In this document: in pieces, positions 1-10,077 of the stretch
Layout of the letters: every line of letters starts with the position of its first letter
How positions within the stretch are numbered: the stretch's first letter is position 1
From: Mantamonas sphyraenae
Lineage: Eukaryota > CRuMs > Mantamonadidae
Length of the DNA stretch: 64,000 nt
Assembly: GCA_026936335.1 (NCBI GenBank)
Contig: JAPMXV010000052.1
Coordinates: 1-64,000, forward strand
Direction: 5' to 3'
Position numbers and translations under genes: made by a program
The notes under the pieces: generated by a model
Told to the model about the DNA's origin: nothing
What the model saw: the letters and a program-made list of their open reading frames with translations, nothing else
Databases searched by the model: none

Positions 1-165
1 CCTAACCCTAACCCTAACCTAACCCTAACCTAACCTAACCCTAACCCCCTAACCCTAACCCTAACCCTAACCCTAACCCTAACCCTAACCCTAACCCTAA
101 CCCTAACCCTAACCCTAACCCTAACCCTAACCCTACCCTAACTCTAACCCTAACCCTAACCCTAA
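1..165. repeat. Telomere, C-rich strand (CCCTAA)n
   Basis: Nearly uninterrupted CCCTAA units run from the first base, so this is a left chromosome end with the G-strand repeat TTAGGG on the complementary strand. The outermost 55 bases and the innermost 30 bases contain variant units (CCTAA, a CCCC run, CCCTACCCTAACTCTAA), while the middle is a clean six-base array. The array ends at CCTAATCTTC. The sequence itself is decisive. Confidence 0.98.
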
Positions 166-828
166 TCTTCTTAATCAGAGTTTCTGTGATTGGATGAGTC
201 CGGTCTATGATGAGTGAGTTGTGCTTGTGACGGTTGGCGGGATGGCTGAGTTGGGTGGTGACATGGGGCAGTGGGCAATGGGTGGGAGTGGAAATGTCAC
301 TGGTGAGTGGCCGTCGCCCTGCAACGCCGCGCAGTCAGCACTGCCCGTCCGCCTTCAACTAAAGTATCACCAACACCCACAACTCCCTCCACCAGTCCAA
401 CACAATCCACATACACTCCAGTACCACCACCACCACCATGGACAAAGACTACTCAAGCACTCCGAAGCGACAACACACTCCCAACACCTTCCCAGCGTGC
501 GTTGTGCCTTCCACTCCGTTTTCTGACTGCCCGCTTCTCCCGCTTCTTCGCCTCCTCCATGCCTCTGTCGCTTCCCTGCACTCCTCCCCGGCATCTCCAC
601 TTCCCCATCACCACCGCCGCTGCCTTCTCCGCTCTTCTCCGATCCCCTCTCCCCTGTCACTGCCCTCCCCGTTGCCAGTTTCCCGGTCTGCCAATCTCCT
701 CCGTTTTCCCTCTCTGCTCGTTCCAGCCTCCCTTCACCCCGCTTCTGCCCTGACGGCGTCCATTCCGCCTTCCGCTCACCGTACGCACTCCGCCCTGCCC
801 CTCCCCGTCTTCCCTCAGCTACGGGTAC
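166..828. other. Subtelomeric non-coding stretch
   Basis: This is a 663-bp stretch between the telomere and the first gene. From about 490 to 830 the plus strand is strongly pyrimidine-rich (TC/CCT runs), as in the 5' flanks of other genes here. Open frames exist on both strands, but their translations are low-complexity Ser/Pro/His or Arg/Gly strings with no domain. I see no convincing gene, RNA or mobile element. It may hold the promoter and 5' UTR of the gene starting at 829. Confidence 0.6.
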
Positions 829-3246
829 ATGGTCCCTCCCATGGCTGCCCAGCCGTTTCCGAACATGCTGCCCGCCTCTGGCGTACAAAACCCGTACCAG
901 CACCCTCAGCCACCCATCATATGGGCCCCTGTCAACACCCACCCCCATCAGCGTCACGCATATGCTCATCAGAGCCACCCATACTACGCCTACCCTCCTC
1001 CGCCGCCTCCTCAGCCGCGACAAACCGCCCAGATGCACTTCGCTCAGACTCCGTTGCAGCCTCCGCCTGTTCAACCCACCACAAACCACAACCGCGTCCC
1101 CAAACGCATCAGCCCTGCTTTTGTCAGCATCACACGGACCACATCCACCACCACATCGTCGTCCTCCTCCCACCAGGCCACACGGCAGACTGGAGACAGT
1201 GACGACGACGACGCAGACCAAGACACACCCACACATGACACCGGCGACGTGGAGGACCTGATGTTCCTGAACTTTGGCCACCGTGCACCACGGTCAACCT
1301 CCAGCAACTCAGAGTGGACGAGCAGCTCAGAGATGGAGGCGTACGACGAAGACGGCGAGGCAAACGACGCAACCCAGCAGCACGTGGACGACGGGATGGA
1401 AGCTCAGGGCACACTCAGCTTTACATACACTGGTGATGCCATGGACAAGGAGTACATGCCGCAAGACGACAGCGACAACGACGCAGACGACATGGAGAAG
1501 GAGGACACGGACGAATGGCAGCCGAGACTCACAAGCAGAGGCCGCACACGACGACGCAGAAGCCACACCAGCCGACGTACTGGTCCACAAAAGATGAAAG
1601 GCAGCGGACAGCGCAGGCGCAAGGTCACGGCTGGCAGTGGCACTGAGACAGGAACGTCGAGCACACGGGCAAGGAATGCCAAGAACGGGGACAATGGCGC
1701 ACGGAAGAACACAGGCGTGAACAAGAAGATCAAGTTGCCAGGTGGTGTTGTGCGCAAAGGGTGGACAGCGAGAATCAGTAACGAGCGCAGCCACAGCAAC
1801 AAGAAGGAGCACACGGCCCTGCTGAACCACATGCACACCCTGGCCAACGAGCATCCCATCGACAACATTCCGGACCTAATGACCCTGCATGCGCGTGTTG
1901 TGGTCTGCCATGGCACCCTGAACACGCTCGTCCGACAGATTCAGCTCGCTTTGGGCATCATTCCCCTCTCCCAAGGCGACATGGCCCTCTGCCTCACCCT
2001 TCTCGGCCGTGACATGGATCAACATGCGTGCAGCCTTGCCATCCTCAACGCTGGTCTGGCCATGGGTGTGACTAAGGCTGGGTTGAAGGTGTGCTGGCTG
2101 GAGGAGCCACACGACCACGGTGACCTCAACTACGCCCTCCTCCACCTGCTCATGGCAGAGATAGATACCCTCGGCGACAGGTCCCATCCCACCAGCTGGA
2201 AGGAGCACAAGCAGACCCAGCTGTGGCTGCAGGAAGCACGACGCCCTGCTGACAACGACAGCGACCCACACTGGACACAATGCGACTACGACCGCCACCT
2301 CACCCCCAACAAGATGTACAAGTGGCACCCTGAGTCTGTGCGCAGTGGCTGGAGCAAAGCCAACCACGACGAGCGTGGCAGCTGCACGGCACGGGAGTTC
2401 CAGACGCTGCTGGCACACATGAAGGCACGCGCAGCCAAGCACCCTCTCCATCAGCACACACACGAGAACCATGCACTGCGTGAGCTGATCAACAACGGCA
2501 GCCTGCTGTCCCTGCTGCGACACATCATCCTGGCGCTGGGCAACGTTGGCGTGCCGCCTGTCGACCTGGCCTTCTTTGTCCGCCTCCTCAGGCCACGCCT
2601 CAACTATAAGCCGGTTCAAGTTGCCATCACCAATATCCTCACCCGCGGTGTCACCTCCCTCTCCCTCAAGATCGCCTTGCTCGACAACCCCAAACCCAGC
2701 GACGCCACACTGCACACCCTCCTCCACACCCTCATCGACCGCATCACACCCCACATCACCACCCGCCCCACCACCGTCGACGCCGTCAACGCCCTCGACA
2801 TCCCCGAGCTTATTCTGCCTGAAGCAACAGAGGAGGAGATGGTGGCCGTGGAGGATGGACTGCCAGATGGCGTTGTGCGCAGTGGCTGGACGTCCTGGCG
2901 CAAGAGCGAGCGCAGCCACAGCAACAAGAAGGAACACACGGCCCTGCTGAACCACATGCACACCCTGGCCAACGAGCATCCCATCGACAACATTCCAGAC
3001 CTAATGGCCTGCAGGCGCGTGTTGTGGTCTGCCATGGCACTTGAACACGCTCGTCCGACAGATTCAGCTCGCTTTGGGCATCATTCCCCTCTCCCAAGGC
3101 GACATGGCCCTCTGCCTCACCCTTCTCGGCCGAGACGTGGATCAAAACGCGTGCAGACATGCCATCTGTCACGCTGGTCTGGCCATGGGTGTGACAAAGG
3201 CTGGGTTGAAGGTGTGCTGGCTGGAGGAGCCACACGACCACGGTGA
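829..3246 (+). CDS. Subtelomeric repeat protein of unknown family (frame ends early)
   Basis: The family is not recognised. The ATG at 829 (MVPPMAAQP) opens an 805-codon frame. Residues 1-110 are rich in Pro, His and Gln; about 120-230 is acidic and Ser-rich; 230-300 is basic with RRRR and KRR-type clusters that could act as a nuclear signal. From about residue 305 comes a pair of related helical units: A (VRKGW...ERSHS...LLNHMHTLA...LALGII...LLGRD...GVTKAGLKV) and B (VRSGW...ERGSC...LLAHMKARA...LALGNV...LLRPR...GVTSLSLKI). They share GW, ER, LL-HM, LALG, GVT and LK positions. The A-B pair is duplicated downstream. In the second copy two one-base deletions (near 3007 and 3043) throw the frame out and it stops at 3244-3246. 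The last 80 or so residues are therefore out-of-frame translation. A subtelomeric position fits a recently duplicated, decaying gene family; function is unknown. Confidence 0.6.
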   Translation: MVPPMAAQPFPNMLPASGVQNPYQHPQPPIIWAPVNTHPHQRHAYAHQSHPYYAYPPPPPPQPRQTAQMHFAQTPLQPPPVQPTTNHNRVPKRISPAFVSITRTTSTTTSSSSSHQATRQTGDSDDDDADQDTPTHDTGDVEDLMFLNFGHRAPRSTSSNSEWTSSSEMEAYDEDGEANDATQQHVDDGMEAQGTLSFTYTGDAMDKEYMPQDDSDNDADDMEKEDTDEWQPRLTSRGRTRRRRSHTSRRTGPQKMKGSGQRRRKVTAGSGTETGTSSTRARNAKNGDNGARKNTGVNKKIKLPGGVVRKGWTARISNERSHSNKKEHTALLNHMHTLANEHPIDNIPDLMTLHARVVVCHGTLNTLVRQIQLALGIIPLSQGDMALCLTLLGRDMDQHACSLAILNAGLAMGVTKAGLKVCWLEEPHDHGDLNYALLHLLMAEIDTLGDRSHPTSWKEHKQTQLWLQEARRPADNDSDPHWTQCDYDRHLTPNKMYKWHPESVRSGWSKANHDERGSCTAREFQTLLAHMKARAAKHPLHQHTHENHALRELINNGSLLSLLRHIILALGNVGVPPVDLAFFVRLLRPRLNYKPVQVAITNILTRGVTSLSLKIALLDNPKPSDATLHTLLHTLIDRITPHITTRPTTVDAVNALDIPELILPEATEEEMVAVEDGLPDGVVRSGWTSWRKSERSHSNKKEHTALLNHMHTLANEHPIDNIPDLMACRRVLWSAMALEHARPTDSARFGHHSPLPRRHGPLPHPSRPRRGSKRVQTCHLSRWSGHGCDKGWVEGVLAGGATRPR

Positions 3247-3990
3247 CCTCAACTACGCCCTCCTCCACCTGCTCATGGCAGAGATGGACACTCTCGACGA
3301 CAGACCCCATCCCACCAGCTGGAAGCAGCACAAGCAGACCCAGCTGTGGCTGCAGAAAGCACGACGCCCTGCTTACGACGACAGCGACCCACACTGGACA
3401 CAATGCGACTACGACCACCACCTCACCACCACCAAGGTGGACAAGTGGCATCCTGAGTCTGTGCGCAGTGGCTGGAGCAGCGCCAACAGCGACGAGCGTG
3501 GCAGCTGCACGGCGCGGGAGTTCCAGACGCTGCTGGCACACATGAAGGCACGCGCAGCCCAGCACCCTCGCCATCAGCACACACACGAGCACCATGCACT
3601 GCGTGAGCTGATCAACAACGGCAGCAAGCTGTCCCTGGTGCGACACATCATCCTGGCGCTGGGCAACGTTGGCGTGCCGCCTGTCGACCTGGCCTTCTTC
3701 GTCCGCCTCCTCAGGCCACGCCTCACCTACCAGCAGGTGAAAAATGCCATCAGCGTCACTCTCACCCGCGGCGTCACCTCCCTCTCCCTCAAGATCGCCT
3801 GGCTCGACAACTCCCAACCCAGCGACGCCACACTGCACAGCCTCCTCCACACCCTCATCGACCGCATCACACCCCACATCACCACACGCCCCACCACCAT
3901 CGCACTCGTCAACGCCTACCCCATCCCCTCCTTCACCCTTCCCAAGCGCAAAGACCCTTCCTCCTCCACCACCTCCTCCTCCAAACGCCA
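1741..3990 (+). repeat. 1.12-kb direct tandem duplication
   Basis: Two head-to-tail copies (about 1741-2865 and 2866-3990) are nearly identical over long stretches. For example, the segments beginning GAGCGCAGCCACAGC at 1783 and 2908 match for almost 100 bases. Each copy contains the two diverged units A and B, so the protein-level order is A-B-A'-B'. High nucleotide identity between copies against low A/B identity means an old internal duplication followed by a recent tandem duplication or gene conversion. Confidence 0.9.
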
Positions 3991-4003
3991 ACGCCTCGAA
4001 TGA
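2866..4003 (+). pseudogene. Second, frame-broken copy of the A-B repeat
   Basis: This is the downstream copy of the 1.12-kb duplication. Marker positions are offset by 1125 bp before the lesions (GAG codon 1783 versus 2908) and by 1123 bp after them (2395 versus 3518), so exactly two bases are missing. The lesions are ACCCTGCATG to GCCTGCAGG near 3007 and CACCCTGAAC to CACTTGAAC near 3043. After them the copy reads cleanly in another frame to the stop at 4001-4003, ending in a Lys/Arg/Ser-rich tail (KRKDPSSS, KRQRLE). That frame has no early ATG of its own: the first lies at 3104, inside the repeat. I read it as a degenerate 3' half of the gene starting at 829, though sequencing error at both sites would restore one long gene of about 1,058 codons. 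Confidence 0.6.
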
Positions 4004-4146
4004 ACCCTGAACCCTCCCCCTCCCCCCTCCCTCCTGCACACCCTCCTCTCGCTCCCTTTCATCTCATCCACGACGCCTTGTGTTGTACACAGCACGGTGC
4101 AGTGCACAGCCCGGGGGCCGGACCAACCCCACTCCTCCAACTCTCC

Positions 4147-4758
4147 ATGTCCACCAAGCGCGACTCCCCCGAGCCCACCACCGACACCTCAGACTCCACC
4201 ACCAACTCCTCCGAGTCGGACGCCAAGCGCCAGCGCATCATGCCCAGCGTAAGCGTCGCCGAACATCCCTCCCTCCCCAAATTTTGTGTCACTTTCTCCT
4301 CACTCCCCCTTCATCCCCCCCCCCCCACCCCGCCCCTTCCCCACTCCTCACCGCAGTCCATCGGCACGTTCTCCATCAGCCTGGCCGTCAAGGACCTCCA
4401 GGCATCCATCGCCTTCTACAACAAGCTCGGCTTCGTCGACAAGGGCTCCGGCGACCAAACGTCCTGGGCCGTCCTCACCAACGACGACGCCACCATTGGT
4501 CTCTTCCAAGGCATGTTTGAAAACAACATCCTCACCTTCAACCCGGGCTGGGACCGTGCAGCAAACACCCTCGAGTCCTTCACCGACGTCCGCGAAATCC
4601 AAGCTCTCCTCAAGTCCCAGGATGTTCCCCTCACCACCGAAACCGACCCCAAGGGCACCGGCATCGGCCACATTACCCTCACTGACCCCGACGGCAACAA
4701 CATCCTCATCGACCAACACTGCTCCGCCCCATCCTCCTCCTCCTCCACTTCCTCCTGA
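4147..4758 (+). CDS. VOC (glyoxalase/dioxygenase-fold) protein
   Basis: Two exons, 4147-4248 and 4357-4758, give 167 aa. The 108-nt intron starts GTAAGC and ends CCGCAG; it is a multiple of three with no stop, so an unspliced reading also stays open but inserts a Pro-rich stretch between MPS and SIGTFSISLAV. Residues 1-34 are a polar Ser/Thr-rich leader. The single VOC module follows with the typical opening (ISLAVKDLQASIAFYNKLGF), a central GLFQG strand and the closing GIGHITLTDPDGNNILIDQ. Members of this superfamily bind a metal and act as lyases, dioxygenases or resistance proteins; bacterial relatives are often called glyoxalase/bleomycin-resistance proteins. The substrate cannot be assigned. 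A Ser-rich tail ends the protein. Confidence 0.8.
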   Translation: MSTKRDSPEPTTDTSDSTTNSSESDAKRQRIMPSVSVAEHPSLPKFCVTFSSLPLHPPPPTPPLPHSSPQSIGTFSISLAVKDLQASIAFYNKLGFVDKGSGDQTSWAVLTNDDATIGLFQGMFENNILTFNPGWDRAANTLESFTDVREIQALLKSQDVPLTTETDPKGTGIGHITLTDPDGNNILIDQHCSAPSSSSSTSS

Positions 4759-4812
4759 TCAATCGTGTCCCATGAACCCAAGTCTCCTTCCATTCTCCTT
4801 CCTGATGCTCCC

Positions 4813-7800
4813 TCACCCCCGCCTCACCAACCCTCGCAGCTCTCCAACCCTCGCCTCCCAGCACTCGCCCCACCGTGCCACCTCCTCTTCCCACTTCCCC
4901 ACTTTGCTCTGCAGCGCCTCCACTTCCTGCCCGTGGTACTCCACAAACCGCTCCACCGTCTGTGCCCGCGCATGCAACACTGCTTCCTGCATCTTTGTGT
5001 CCAACCCCACCATCCCGGGCGTCTTTCTCCTTGCCCCACCAACCCCTTCCTCGCCAACCTTCTCCGCCACCTTTTCCTCCTCCGCCGCCTTTTCCTTTCG
5101 GCTCCGCTTGCCCTTCTTGCTGCTGCTCTTGCCCGAACCGCCACCTCCACTGCTTCCCTTTCCTGCTCCGCTTCCGCTCTCTCCCTCCAGCTCCCTGATC
5201 AGTGCCTCCACCTCTTCGTCGGCCACCTCCAGCGACATCCCACCAAAGTCCACCCCCTCAAACTCCCGCCGTGCCCATCCGTACTCCCGCTCCTCTTTGC
5301 CCTTGCCCTTGCCCTGCGCCTCTCGTGCACGTGCCTTGACAAGTTTCCGCAGACTCTGCCGTTTCTCGTCCACCACCACCACTCCTCCTTCCAGCTGCCG
5401 CGGTGTCACAAGCTGCCCCAGCAATCGCGTCAGCGCCCGTGTGCACTCCTCCACACGTCCCACCACTTGCAGACCCAGCTTGTTCTTCACCAACTGCACC
5501 AAACGTCCATGGCCCTCGATTTCCTCCCGTGCTCTCTCCATCCGCCTCTTCTCCGCCTCCCGCAGCGCCTCCAGCTCTCCGGCACGGTTAGGATGCGCCA
5601 GCTCAGACGTCAGCGCTTCCTCGTGCGCCACCCGCTCCGCCTCCAGCACACGCATGGCCTTTGCAAACTCTGCTGCCATCACACGCTCGCGCAGCTCTCC
5701 GTGGATCATCCCCTGAACCGCTTCCATGCTCATCACCACGCTCGGCACCGCCTGCATCACACGTGCAATCTCCACAACCTGCTTTCGAAACACATCGATC
5801 CACGCGTCCACGCAGCTTTGCGCTTCAACCTCCACTTCCTCCCGCGTCCCTGCAAACCGCTTCTCCAATGCCTCCTCATCCACAGGGATCGACTCCGTCC
5901 GTGTGATCTCACGCACCAGCGCCTCTCCAGCCTCCACATCTTTGTTCGCCTCTGCAATGCGCCGCCAGTACTCCTCCATGCTCTTCCGCATCCCGGCTTG
6001 GCTCCCCTCCACCATCCGTTTCACGTTCTCCATCAGCGTCGCTGCACCCGCTCGGCCCGTCGTTGCGACCTCTGCTCCACTCCCATGCTTCTTCTTGTTC
6101 TTTTTGCTCTTCTTTCCAGTTCCGCTTGTCTCAATGCTCCCAAGCGCCACTTCCTCATGCGCCACAAGCTCTTCTCCGCGCAAACACTCCAGATACTGCC
6201 CTCGTCCGAGCGTCTCGTGCACCAACGCCTGCACCCGTCCCAACACACGCCCCACTGCTTCATCGTCCTGTCGCCGGCCCGTCACCAACGCACGTGTCTC
6301 TTGCACCAGCTCCCGAAGCTCCTCGATGTGCTTCCCCAGTACACGCTCAGCCACCCCGCTGCTGTTCAGCTCTCCACGCACCTTGGCCCACAGCGCCTGT
6401 TCCTGCAGACGCAGGCTCTCCACCATCGCCACGTCTTCCCGGTGCTTCTGTACAATGCCCGTGAACCGCAGGCAAACTCCGCCTGCCGCCTTTCCATACT
6501 TGGCCGCCAGCGCCTCCGCCTCCGCCTCTCGCTTCGACCACTCCTCCCTTGCCTCTCGTTCACGCTCCTCGCACGCCGCCTTGCACTCGTTAAACTCCTC
6601 CAGCGTCATCGTCGATCCAACTCCCCCTTCCTCCTCCTCGACCCCGGCCCCAGACATCCCCATCTCCGACGCCCCGCCTCCAAACTCACTTCCTTCATCC
6701 AGCTCCTCCTCAATGATCTCTGCCAGCATGCTCAGTTCTCCGCTTGCCACGCTGTTTGCCCGCGATCCCTGCGACGCAAGCGAACGCGCCGCAACGCTTG
6801 TCCCGCGCTTCTTTCTCTTTCCCGCCTTCCTCTTGCCCGCTGCCACTGCCACCCGCTCGCTCTTTTCCATCTGCGCCCACGCCTCCCCTTCTTGCCCCTC
6901 CACCACATACCGCCGCACTGCCTCCTCTCCAAACCAGAAGCACGGGTTCTCCTCCTCCAGCATACCTTTGGGCAGCATCTCCACCTGTCCCCATCCCAAC
7001 AGCGTCCGCAAGAACCGCACATGCATCCGCTTCAGCCTTCCGTGCGCTCGTCGCGCGCTCGCACGCACCTGCCGCGTTCGCCCGTCCAGCACTCCCACAA
7101 ACTTGCTTTCCAGACGCATGCACTCTCGCTCCTTCACATCCAGCGTGTTCCGTCCATCACCTCTTTCAGCATCTCCACGAGCTGGTCGATCCGGCTTTCA
7201 AACTGCCCAAACAGCGCCTCCACGTCTGCAAGCCCTTCTCCAAACCCACTTGCAAGCGCAGCCTCCATCTTGCTCACCGTCGCCATGTGCCGCTCCACCT
7301 TGCTCTGCGTGTCCACAACATCCACCAGCCGCTTCTGGTACCGCTCCGTTTCCACCCGCCCTGCACGTGGCCTGTGTTCACGCAGCCTGTCTCCCAGTTC
7401 CCGCTTCAGGTCCTCCGCAACCTCCTCACAGTTTGCTTCCACCGTCTCCATGTGCTCACCCCGACGCACTTCTTCCTCAGACAAAAAGTCCAGACGCAAC
7501 GTGTTGTGCATGTATGCAAGGAACGCCCCGTCAATCTGGTCGCCCACAATGCATGCCTCGCCGTCCACGTCCACAGGGATCGCCCGTGCCTCTCGTTCCT
7601 CCTTTGCCCGTGCCTCTGCCTCCCGTTGCTTCCTCTCCGCCTCCTCCTGCTCACGCTCCTTCCGCTCCGCCTCTTCCCGCTCCCGTTCCTTCCGCCCCTT
7701 CTTTCGCCGCTTCCCGCTGCTGCTGCTGCTGCTGCCCTTGTTCTCCACCTCTTCAAAGCTCTCCTCCGCGCCCTCCGCCTCTTTTTCTCCCTCGTCCACC

Positions 7801-9518
7801 TCCTCATCTTCATCCTCGTCCTCCCGCAGCACAACGTAGTCAACTCCCCCTTGCGTACGCAGTTCCTCTTCCTTCTCATCCGCCAGCGGCACGCCATCCA
7901 CACGCACGTCCAGCTGTTCACGAGCCACGCGCATCAACTCTGCCTCACGCTCCTTCTCCGCTGCTTCCGCCGCACGCTGCGCTTTCCGGCTCTGCTTCTT
8001 CTTCTTCTCCTTCTCCTTCTTCCCGCTCTCTTCCTCTGCAGCTCGCTTCGCTTCCTCCGCCTCCACACGTGCTCGCTCCGCATCTCGCACCCCAACCACG
8101 CGCGCTTCAATCATGTCCTCCTTTCGCATCACACGCAGGTGCTCGCGCAACCCTGCTTCGTATCGCTCAAACTCCGCCTCCAGCTGTTCCGGCAACCGCC
8201 TGTTCAATTCCGACGCCTGCTCAAAATAGTCCCGATAATGGTCTTCGATCCGATCCAGCGCCCCCAGCGCGTCCTCGAATCTCTTCCGCACCGCACTCTC
8301 CTCGATCTCGTGCATCATCCGCTCCACAATCCCCTCCAGCCGCTCCTCCGTCTCCTCCAGCAGCTCGTCATTCATGTGCCTGTTCTGCCGCTGCATCCCC
8401 TGGTGCTGTCGGTGCACTTCGTCCACCCGTTCCAGGTGCTCGTCCCGAAGTGCCGCTGTTCCCACCGCAAATGCATACGTCTTTGCACACACCTTTCGTC
8501 CTTCTTCCACCTGCATGGCTAGGTGTTCTTCCACCCGCTCAAGTACACGCATTACCCGTCCCCGGTGCTCGCTGCAAAGCGGTCCAACCTCCCGTTCCAA
8601 CACAGCTTCCACCTCCTCCCGGCTTGTGTACCCACTCAGCATCATGTTTGTACGCGCCCCCTTCATCGCTCCCTCCAGTTCCTCTTGCAGACCCTCTTGC
8701 CGTGCCACCATCGCACCCACGCGGCCACGGTACTCCCTCTGCATCGCCTCCATCACCGCCTCCATCTCCTGCCACCATCCCTCCACCACCTCCCGCACAG
8801 GCGTCTTGACCCCAAAGATGCGTCGCAAGCACTGCAGACGTCGCTCTTGCCACTCTCCCTGCGCCGTTTTAAGTTCCTCCAGAGCCTCTCGCCGTTCTGC
8901 ATCTGCCGCCCGCGTCGCCGCCTCCACCTGCACCTTGCACGCCTGCAAGTGGTGCTCAAACGAAAACGCCCGCCACTTTGCAAACTGTTCCCGGTGCTTC
9001 TGGAATCGTCCCAGCTGCCGCTCCACGTCCGCCGCACGCAGCGACGCAATCAACGCCGCAAAGTACTTCCGGTTCTCCAGCAGCGCCATATTTGCGTAGT
9101 ACGCCTGCGTGTCCATCAACCGCTCGATCTCCCCCTCCACCAGGAATCCCACCTTGAGGCAGGCCTCTCCCAGCTCTTCGATCCGCTCTCGCACACGGCC
9201 CGCTTGCTTCTGCTCCACACGCCGCACTCGGCTCTCAAATTGCTTGTACAGCGCCTCCCGCACGGGCACCTGGCTCTCCACACTCTTCCACACCATTTCG
9301 ATTTGTTTCTCCGACAGCGCCCCGATCCGTTCGTCCCCAAGCTCGTCCATCAGCTTCTGCGTCTCCGTTTCGCTCTTTGCCAACCGCGCCTGAACAAGCC
9401 GCCCCAGCTCCTCATACTCTCCCTGTGCCTCTGCTGCCACCTCTTCCATCTCCTTGTGGAACATTTCCACCGCCTTTGCATGTCTGTGATCCCACATCGC
9501 CCCTGCGTCAGCCTCCAT
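4813..9518 (-). CDS. CCDC180-like coiled-coil protein (frame broken near 7140-7180)
   Basis: Long coiled-coil protein matching vertebrate CCDC180 (DUF4455/DUF4456 family, testis/cilium associated). The best matches are around 9060-9130, where the query reads YYANMALLENRK against a human NYALLGNRK block, and around 8760-8860 (RRLQCLRRIFGV...W) against the human RRLKHLCTICDLL block. The acidic Ser/Glu centre (about 7700-7830) also fits. The first frame runs from the ATG at 9518 (upstream open codons contain only TTG) to TGA at 7134-7136. A second frame continues to TGA at 4813-4815 and is open upstream through the overlap, giving GRNTLDVKERE in place of GTRWM-stop. Shifting back by one base anywhere in about 7140-7180 joins them into roughly 1,570 aa, close to the 1,650-1,700 aa of the human protein. 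There is no room for an intron there. The N-terminus is about 100 residues shorter than the human one and may be incomplete. Confidence 0.78.
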
Positions 9519-10077
9519 CGCCTCTTCTCCCCCTTGCAAATTGCGCGGCTAGCCGTTGCCAAATTCCCTACTCACCGTTCCTGCCGCCTTTCGTTCATCT
9601 CCTTCACCCTCGAATAACCTGTGCTGCTTTTTGTCCCTTCCACAACCTTGGGCAATCCTTTGCTCCCGCCCACCTCCTCAGCATGCGCCTCTTCCGCGTC
9701 TACCCGCGCCTGCATCTTGGCCCTGTGGTCATCAGCCTGCGTCAGCCACCCACAATCTCTCCCACGCACATCATCCCTGCCCAGTCTCGACCCTCCCCTC
9801 TCCCCTCCCCCTTCTTCTCTTTACCTCCTGTGTGACTGTGTCGTACGTGTCCATCCAGGCCGCTCGGCCACAGGGATGGTCGACGTGTACTTGTTCCCTT
9901 GCGTTCCCGTCTTCACCCGACCCGTCTGCTTCCCCTGCACCGTTCTCGGCCGATTCAAACTCTGCAACAGCGCCACTTCTGCGTGCGCCTTCTTGCTCAG
10001 CGGTGTCGTCGACATCCTCGGCCCGGAAAAAGTCCTTTTGCTCGCGCCCACGCAACTGTGTTCTTGATCCACCCACC
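9519..10077. other. Divergent intergenic region
   Basis: These 559 bp separate the CCDC180-like start (minus strand) from the TMEM135-like start (plus strand), the longest gene-free stretch after the subtelomere. It is C/T-rich on the plus strand. Several short frames cross it but none carries a recognisable domain. A donor-like GTGAGT occurs on the minus strand at 9575, but no acceptor at a workable distance gives the right phase. It probably holds two promoters and 5' UTRs; a missing N-terminal exon of the CCDC180-like gene cannot be excluded. Confidence 0.5.

Noticed and set aside
367-1281. 304-codon minus-strand frame next to the telomere
   Set aside because: The translation is Arg/Gly/Trp-rich low complexity, antisense to the subtelomeric gene, with no domain; open frames of this kind are common in GC-rich DNA.
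9549-9575. Possible intron giving the CCDC180-like gene an upstream exon (donor GTGAGT at 9575, acceptor TAG)
   Set aside because: It would be only 27 nt, far below the shortest credible intron here (65 nt), and the one in-phase frame upstream soon hits a stop with no ATG.
4765-9617. Plus-strand frames of more than 1,000 codons opposite the CCDC180-like gene
   Set aside because: They read as Leu/His/Pro or Ser/Pro strings mirroring Glu/Arg-rich coiled coil on the other strand; they are antisense shadows.
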